Below are positions 5,282-9,122 of a DNA stretch of 9,122 nt, piece by piece. The DNA is from Bacilli bacterium. GTDB taxonomy: Bacteria; Bacillota_I; Bacilli_A; RF39; UBA660. The stretch is taken from assembly GCA_022793145.1 (NCBI GenBank), contig JAAWCI010000047.1, forward strand, positions 1-9,122. The letters are read 5' to 3'. Positions within the stretch are counted from its first letter, which is position 1; each line of letters begins with the position of its first letter. The position numbers and the translations under genes are program-made. Under the pieces are notes generated by a model, which was given only the letters and a program-made list of their open reading frames with translations, had not been told where the DNA came from and did no database searches.

Positions 5282-6712
5282 ATGAAGAAAATAGAAAAGA
5301 GATTAAAGAAAACAAAAATAATTTGCAGTATTGGACCAGCAAGTAATGAAGTAGATGTCATGGAACAAATGGTATTATCTGGGATGAATGTAGCAAGAAT
5401 TAATTTCTCTCATGCAACATTAGAAGAAAGAGAAAAAGCAACAAGTTCTGTTCGAGAAGTTCGAAAAAGAACAGGAATGAATGTGGCAATTTTTTGGGAT
5501 ACCAAAGGTCCTGAATTCCGTTCTGGAATGATGGAAAATGATGGAATTGAATTAGTAAATGGAAATGAAATTCGTATTGTAAAAGAAAATGTATTGGGAA
5601 CAAGCGAAAGATTTTCTGTTAATCATCCAGATGCTTTAAATTCATTAAAGCCAAATGATGAGTTCTTACTAGAAAACGCAAAAATGAAACTTCAAGTGAA
5701 GAGTGTTGAAGAAGATGGCGTTACTTGTGAGATTATTAGTGGTGGAAAACTTGGAAATAGAAAAAGCCTAAGTGTTCCTGGGGTTACTTTAGATATTCCA
5801 TATATCAGTGAAGCTGATAAAGAAGATATCAAATATGCTTGTGAACATGGTGGAGAATTTTTGGCTATCTCATTCGTATCTTCTAAAGAAAATGTCTTAG
5901 AAGTAAAGGAATTATTGAAACAATACGGTAGAGAAGATTTACAAATTATTTGTAAAATTGAAAATCAATTAGGTTTAGATAATTTAGAAGAAATTTTAGA
6001 AGTATCAGATGGAGTAATGGTAGCACGTGGAGATTTGGGTGCTGAAGTTCCAAGTGAACTATTGCCAATTATTCAAAAAAGGATGATACAAACTTGTCGT
6101 AGCATGGGAAAAATTTGTATTGTTGCAACAGAAATGCTAGAAACTATGATGGAAAATGCAAGACCAAAAAGAGCAGAAACAAGTGATATTGCAAATGCAG
6201 TATTAGATGGAACAGATGCAGTTATGCTTTCAGGAGAAACAACAATTGGAAAACATCCTATCGAGACTGTAGCAGCAATGGCTAAGATTTGTGAAACAAC
6301 AGAACAATATGCAGAATTTGATTATATTTATGAACAAGAAAAAACAAAAGAAGTTACTGCAGCAATTGCAAGTGGAGTAGTAGAAGCAGCAAGCCGCTTA
6401 GAATCAAGATTGATTTGTGCTCCAACAATTACAGGCCATACAGCTCGTGTTATCAGTAATTTAAAACCAGATGCCTTTATTTTAGCGTTAGCACCAGACG
6501 AAAAAACAGGACGTAGATTAGCCCTTAACTGGGGAGTATATACAAGTGTATTACCAGTATTAGATTCTACGGATGAAGTTCTTTCAAGAAGTGTTGATGC
6601 TGCAAAAGAATTTATGGAATTAGAAAAAGGTGATGCAATTATTATTACTGGTGGTTTCCCAGCGAAACAGGCTCACCATACAAATTTACTTAGAGTAGAA
6701 GTAGTTGACTAA
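5282..6712 (+). CDS. pyk: Pyruvate kinase
   Basis: A 476-residue glycolytic enzyme that converts phosphoenolpyruvate and ADP to pyruvate and ATP in the cytoplasm. I chose the ATG at 5282 because AAGGAAG (5264-5270) lies 11 nt before it. A GTG at 5270 overlaps that site and would add only four residues. Family motifs follow in order: 'KIICSIGPAS', 'VARINFSHA' (substrate Arg39), 'DTKGPEFRSG', the small B domain (about 67-165), 'IICKIEN' (catalytic Lys225, metal ligand Glu227), 'MVARGDLG' (Asp251) and 'VATEMLETM' (Thr283), then the regulatory C domain from about 345. Glu78 in 'KGPEF' is the residue associated with K+-dependent pyruvate kinases. The extra C-terminal PEP-utiliser domain seen in Bacillus and Geobacillus is absent. 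Local oddities are 'FWDTKGPEF' and 'TEML' where 'LLDTKGPEI' and 'TQML' are usual. It sits alone between terminators and is not next to pfkA. Confidence 0.97.
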   Translation: MKKIEKRLKKTKIICSIGPASNEVDVMEQMVLSGMNVARINFSHATLEEREKATSSVREVRKRTGMNVAIFWDTKGPEFRSGMMENDGIELVNGNEIRIVKENVLGTSERFSVNHPDALNSLKPNDEFLLENAKMKLQVKSVEEDGVTCEIISGGKLGNRKSLSVPGVTLDIPYISEADKEDIKYACEHGGEFLAISFVSSKENVLEVKELLKQYGREDLQIICKIENQLGLDNLEEILEVSDGVMVARGDLGAEVPSELLPIIQKRMIQTCRSMGKICIVATEMLETMMENARPKRAETSDIANAVLDGTDAVMLSGETTIGKHPIETVAAMAKICETTEQYAEFDYIYEQEKTKEVTAAIASGVVEAASRLESRLICAPTITGHTARVISNLKPDAFILALAPDEKTGRRLALNWGVYTSVLPVLDSTDEVLSRSVDAAKEFMELEKGDAIIITGGFPAKQAHHTNLLRVEVVD

Positions 6713-6728
6713 TTACTTCTTTTTTTTT
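6697..6728 (+). terminator. Terminator containing the pyk stop codon
   Basis: The arms GAAGTAGTT (6698-6706) and AATTACTTC (6711-6719) form a 9-bp stem with one G-U pair around the loop GACT, and a T-run follows at 6720-6728. The pyk stop codon TAA (6710-6712) straddles the loop and the 3' arm, so the hairpin can form only once the ribosome has left. Confidence 0.75.
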
Positions 6729-6733
6729 ATAAT
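6705..6733 (+). promoter_or_regulatory. Promoter of the small pilin gene embedded in the pyk terminator
   Basis: TTGACT (6705-6710, 5/6 match to the -35) and a perfect TATAAT (6728-6733) are separated by exactly 17 nt. The -35 covers the terminator loop and the last two codons of pyk, and the -10 begins on the last T of the U-tract. This is the best sigma-A-type promoter in the window. Confidence 0.75.
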
Positions 6734-6760
6734 GTTAATAGTAGAAAAGTGAGTGAGCGT

Positions 6761-7144
6761 ATGAAAAAGAATGGCTTTACATTAGTAGAATTATTAGGTG
6801 TTGTTATTGTAATAGTAGGATTGTCGTTAATTGTTTTTCCATTAATTATAAATGGTTTTAAGAAAAATAAAAAGGAAATTAGTTCTGTAACAAAAACTTT
6901 AATAGAAGATGCAACTATAATCTATATGGATGAAAATCCTAATATGTATGAAAAAGTAGAGGGGAATGTTTATTGTGTATCTTTATCACAAGTGGTGAAC
7001 TCTGGGAATTTAGCGAGTCCTTTAGAAGATCCATCGACAGGAAATGAAATTCCAATTTCTCATAAAGTGAAAGTGACAATTGAAAATAGACAATACGTAC
7101 CAACTTATATAGCAGATAGTAATTGTACAGAATCAAGATCATAA
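6761..7144 (+). CDS. Type IV pilin-like protein (prepilin N-terminal domain)
   Basis: A 127-residue protein. I chose the ATG at 6761 over the GTG at 6749 because it gives the short basic leader MKKNG expected of a prepilin. AAGTGAG at 6747-6753 is a modest Shine-Dalgarno. Cleavage is predicted at G5/F6 with Glu10 (mature Glu5), followed by a hydrophobic helix to about residue 33. The C-terminal part has 'CVSLSQVVNSGNL', 'LEDPSTGNEI' and a terminal Cys ('NCTES'). This layout of a cysteine, a short helix, a '.DP.TG' loop and closing strands is common in pilin-like proteins of low-GC Firmicutes. It is probably a structural or minor pilin, or a pseudopilin of a competence or secretion system. No assembly genes are nearby to decide which. 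It has its own promoter and terminator and is therefore monocistronic. The large pilin lies 2.5 kb upstream with the same type of signal. Confidence 0.82.
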   Translation: MKKNGFTLVELLGVVIVIVGLSLIVFPLIINGFKKNKKEISSVTKTLIEDATIIYMDENPNMYEKVEGNVYCVSLSQVVNSGNLASPLEDPSTGNEIPISHKVKVTIENRQYVPTYIADSNCTESRS

Positions 7145-7158
7145 ATCTTGATTTTTTT
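7131..7158 (+). terminator. Terminator containing the small pilin stop codon
   Basis: A perfect 9-bp stem pairs AATCAAGAT (7131-7139) with ATCTTGATT (7145-7153), with the loop CATAA holding the stop codon TAA (7142-7144). Seven Ts follow, ending at 7158. Confidence 0.8.
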
Positions 7159-7175
7159 CTTTTGTGAAAAAAATG

Positions 7176-7184
7176 TGTTATAAT
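7176..7184 (+). promoter_or_regulatory. Extended -10 promoter of cls
   Basis: TG (7176-7177) plus one base and a perfect TATAAT (7179-7184) lie 19 nt before the cls start codon. The -35 region at a 17-nt spacing (TTTCTT, 7156-7161) is poor, so recognition would depend on the extended -10. It begins 18 nt after the preceding terminator. Confidence 0.6.
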
Positions 7185-7202
7185 ATGGGCAGAAGGTGAC
7201 GT

Positions 7203-8708
7203 ATGAAAAGAAGTCAAGTTTTAATTATATTATTTTTATTTCTAGTAATGTTTTTATTTAATATTAATAAATATGTTTCTAGCAGTGTTATATTTTATTT
7301 GATTGTAAATGGAATTTCTATTTTAACAGCATTTGGAATTATGTTTGGAAATAAAAAGATTGAATCTAAAATAGCTTGGGCGATATTGGTATTGTTTGTA
7401 CCTATAGTAGGAGTTTTATTTTATATCATATTAGGAATTGAATATAATCGATTTAAAAAATTTGATCCTAAAGTAGATGTAGATAAGGTGATTTCTAGAG
7501 TTTTGCAAGAGGATATTGAAGATACAAAAAAGTTTGAGGAAAGGATAGGAGAATGGAATAAATTAGTTCGTTATATCCAAAATGTAGGTGATTTTCCACT
7601 TCATTTAAATACGAAATCTAAAGTATTAACCAATGGTCCAGAGAAGTTTGATTGTTTAAAAGAAGAGTTGAGGAGAGCCAAACAATTTATTCATTTAGAA
7701 TATTTCATACTAAAAGAGGGCAATTTATTAAACGAAATTACGGAAATTTTAAAAGAAAAAGCTGCCGAGGGGGTTTCTATAAAACTTTTATATGATGATT
7801 TTGGTTGTGTTGATTTGTCACATCACTATCTTCAGGAATTACATAAAGCGGGAATTAAAACAGCTTGTTTTAATAAGATTGACTTTAGACTTTTTAGACC
7901 AAGCGTCAATTATCGAAATCATCGAAAAATTGTTGTTATTGATAATAAGGTCGCTTTTACAGGGGGCATCAATATTGGTGATGAATATGTTCACAAAGAT
8001 TCATATTATGGTTTTTGGAGAGATACTCATATTATGGTTGAGGGAAATGCAGCAAGAGAATTAAATGCAATTTTCATTAAGGATTGGTATCATACAACAA
8101 GTGAGTTGCTATTAGATCCAGAATATACAGAATATCATCCTATTAAAAATAAACATAGTGCATATCAAATATTAGCAGATGGTCCTGATACCAAAATGGA
8201 GCTAATTAAAGATTGCTTTTTTAAGATGATCATGTTAGCTAAAAAAAGAATTTGGTTAACAACTCCTTATTTGATTCCTAACTCAGAATTAATCATGGCT
8301 CTTCGTGTAGCTGCAATGTCAGGAATTGACGTTCGCATATTGGTTCCAGGAAAGCATGATAAAGGGAAAAAAATGGTTTATCGTGCAACAGAAGCTTATT
8401 TTAGTGAATTATTAGAAGCTGGCGTAAAAATATATACATATAGTAATTTATTTATGCATAGTAAAGTTTTGATTATTGATGATGAAGTTGCTAGTATAGG
8501 AACTGTGAATTTTGATTATCGTAGTTTTGGATTACATTTTGAAGATACTGTTATCTTGTATGAAGATCCAAGTATAAAAAAATTAATAAAAGATTTTGAG
8601 GATGATTTACTAGTTAGCAAGTGTGTTATATTAGAAGAATGGAAAAAGAGAAGATATGGTCGAAAAATGATTGAATCATTGATGAGGATTTTCTCTCCAC
8701 TTTTATAA
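7203..8708 (+). CDS. cls: Cardiolipin synthase (PLD superfamily)
   Basis: A 501-residue integral membrane enzyme that joins two phosphatidylglycerols into cardiolipin plus glycerol. The ATG at 7203 follows the Shine-Dalgarno AGAAGGTGA (7191-7199). Hydrophobic segments lie at about 5-22, 27-48 and 57-79. The last is the PLDc_N-type segment 'KIAWAILVLFVPIVGVLFY'. Two complete HKD motifs are present: His240-Lys242-Asp247 followed by 'FTGG', and His419-Lys421-Asp426 followed by 'SIGTVNFDYRS'. These form the active site with the phosphatidyl-enzyme intermediate. The layout matches bacterial Cls proteins of Firmicutes at the usual length of about 480-510. An extra N-terminal hydrophobic helix gives three predicted segments where two is commonest. 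Cardiolipin affects membrane curvature and division or sporulation membranes, but no regulatory link is visible here. The downstream broken gene has its own ribosome binding site and starts 19 nt after the stop, so it was probably co-transcribed. Confidence 0.95.
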   Translation: MKRSQVLIILFLFLVMFLFNINKYVSSSVIFYLIVNGISILTAFGIMFGNKKIESKIAWAILVLFVPIVGVLFYIILGIEYNRFKKFDPKVDVDKVISRVLQEDIEDTKKFEERIGEWNKLVRYIQNVGDFPLHLNTKSKVLTNGPEKFDCLKEELRRAKQFIHLEYFILKEGNLLNEITEILKEKAAEGVSIKLLYDDFGCVDLSHHYLQELHKAGIKTACFNKIDFRLFRPSVNYRNHRKIVVIDNKVAFTGGINIGDEYVHKDSYYGFWRDTHIMVEGNAARELNAIFIKDWYHTTSELLLDPEYTEYHPIKNKHSAYQILADGPDTKMELIKDCFFKMIMLAKKRIWLTTPYLIPNSELIMALRVAAMSGIDVRILVPGKHDKGKKMVYRATEAYFSELLEAGVKIYTYSNLFMHSKVLIIDDEVASIGTVNFDYRSFGLHFEDTVILYEDPSIKKLIKDFEDDLLVSKCVILEEWKKRRYGRKMIESLMRIFSPLL

Positions 8709-8727
8709 ATATATTGGAGAATATTGT

Positions 8728-8962
8728 ATGATTAAGGTAAAGACAAAATATAATGAGGAAGTAAGTAACAGCTTTTTATAAATTCCAGTTTTATCATAAT
8801 AAACAAAGAAAAAATATAACACTAGTAGCAATCTTTTGTATTGTTTGTGGGAGTATTAATTTTTTTCTTTATTTAAATGTAAAAAATGCTTTAGTGGTAA
8901 AAAAAGAAGAACATAGTTTAGAGATTGCTACGCTATTACAGAAAAATGTACAAAAAAAGTAA
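8728..8962 (+). pseudogene. Frameshifted small membrane protein, possibly YcxB-like
   Basis: The ATG at 8728 follows GGAGA (8716-8720) and encodes MIKVKTKYNEEVSNSFL, then TAA at 8779-8781. The next frame stays open from 8777 to TAA 8960-8962 and continues in the same style: YKFQFYHNKQRKN, a hydrophobic segment (ITLVAIFCIVCGSINFFLYL) and a charged tail. Removing one T from the run of five at 8773-8777 joins the two into a single protein of about 77 residues. The restored N-terminus ('.IKVKTKYN.EV..SFYKF.FYHNK.RK') recalls the start of YcxB-type membrane proteins, which are about twice as long with two helices. The copy is therefore probably both frameshifted and truncated near the element that begins about 8980. 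A sequencing or assembly error in the T-run could mimic the frameshift. The family name is tentative. Confidence 0.55.
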
Positions 8963-8981
8963 TTCAAAAAAATTGAATTGC
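8952..8981 (-). terminator. Terminator-like hairpin, best in the minus direction
   Basis: The arms AATTCAA (8961-8967) and TTGAATT (8973-8979) are perfectly paired around AAAAA and can be extended by a G-U and a G-C pair. On the minus strand the stem is followed by a run of seven Ts (complement of 8952-8958). On the plus strand no T-run follows. It would stop transcripts leaving a minus-strand gene to the right. Confidence 0.45.
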
Positions 8982-9122
8982 TCAGAGCGTTGACAAACTA
9001 CCTATTTTGAAAAATTTAACTTTTTAATAAATTCAAAGTGGGTAAAAAGGTCTAAATAAGAGCAAATATTAGGCACCTAATCCCTAAATTTGTTCCTTTT
9101 TTATGCTTTGATGTGGGAAATA
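8980..9122 (-). mobile_element. Probable insertion-sequence end, hairpin-rich, family unknown
   Basis: This 143-nt stretch carries no plus-strand gene. It holds a 13-bp inverted repeat (8999-9011 with 9032-9044, two G-U pairs) around a T-rich loop. A second hairpin, ATTAGG-CA-CCTAAT, lies at about 9068-9081, and a competing longer stem pairs about 9059-9072 with about 9083-9095. A short minus-strand frame runs in from the right edge and ends at TAG (9086-9084), with 12 visible residues beginning YFPHQSIKKE. The other two minus-strand frames stop at about 9104 and about 9052, so the true coding frame is uncertain. 'GAGCGTTGACAAAC' near 8985-8998 resembles an IS terminal repeat (ISL3-like at best). 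Abrupt loss of the preceding gene at this point supports an insertion. This is an inference. Confidence 0.3.

Noticed and set aside
7792..8064. Plus-strand frame of 90 codons inside cls
   Set aside because: It lies wholly within the conserved first HKD region of cls, with no independent ribosome binding site.
8999..9095. Inverted repeats as a CRISPR or small repeat array
   Set aside because: The repeats are unique paired arms of hairpins, without periodic direct repeats or spacers.

Overview
The window is strongly A+T-rich. It reads as chromosomal DNA of a low-GC Firmicute (Bacillota), probably an uncultured gut-type Bacilli/Erysipelotrichia or Mollicutes-adjacent lineage. Three observations support this: AT-rich codon choice with TGG (never in-frame TGA) for tryptophan, strong AGGAGG-type ribosome binding sites, and the adjacent pair spoVID-like / ysxE-like, which is the order found in Bacillus. 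The pair suggests a spore-former or a recent descendant of one. Placement to genus is not possible from sequence reading alone.

Layout. (1) Positions 1-260 are mobile debris: the 3' end of an IS3/IS150-type element, ending near 135, followed directly by the C-terminal remnant of an Rpn/PD-(D/E)XK-type protein. (2) Positions 364-1951 form a two-gene spore-coat operon: a SpoVID-like protein with a C-terminal LysM, overlapping by 17 nt a CotS/YsxE-family kinase fold that has lost its catalytic signature. (3) Positions 1952-2199 are intergenic. They hold a possible 60-codon membrane protein on the minus strand, a terminator and a promoter. (4) Positions 2200-4248 encode a very large type IV pilin-like protein (682 aa). 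Its prepilin N-terminus carries beta-sandwich modules and two homologous discoidin-like domains, so it looks like a pilus-borne or surface adhesin. (5) Positions 4329-5162 are mutM (Fpg DNA glycosylase). (6) Positions 5282-6712 are pyk (pyruvate kinase). (7) Positions 6761-7144 are a second, ordinary-sized pilin-like protein. (8) Positions 7203-8708 are cls (cardiolipin synthase). (9) Positions 8728-8962 are a small membrane-protein gene broken by a one-base frameshift. (10) Positions 8980-9122 are a hairpin-rich, probably insertion-sequence end.

The genes between the mobile ends share one direction, but they are mostly separate transcription units rather than one operon. The recurring structural theme is extreme compaction. 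At three junctions the next gene's -10 box starts within a few bases of the previous terminator's U-tract, and the matching -35 lies in the terminator loop at an exact 17-nt spacing. At two terminators the stop codon is inside the hairpin.

The most novel content is the giant two-discoidin pilin. No pilus assembly ATPase, platform protein or prepilin peptidase is in the window, so its machinery must be encoded elsewhere. No CRISPR array, rRNA, tRNA or recognisable riboswitch was seen.
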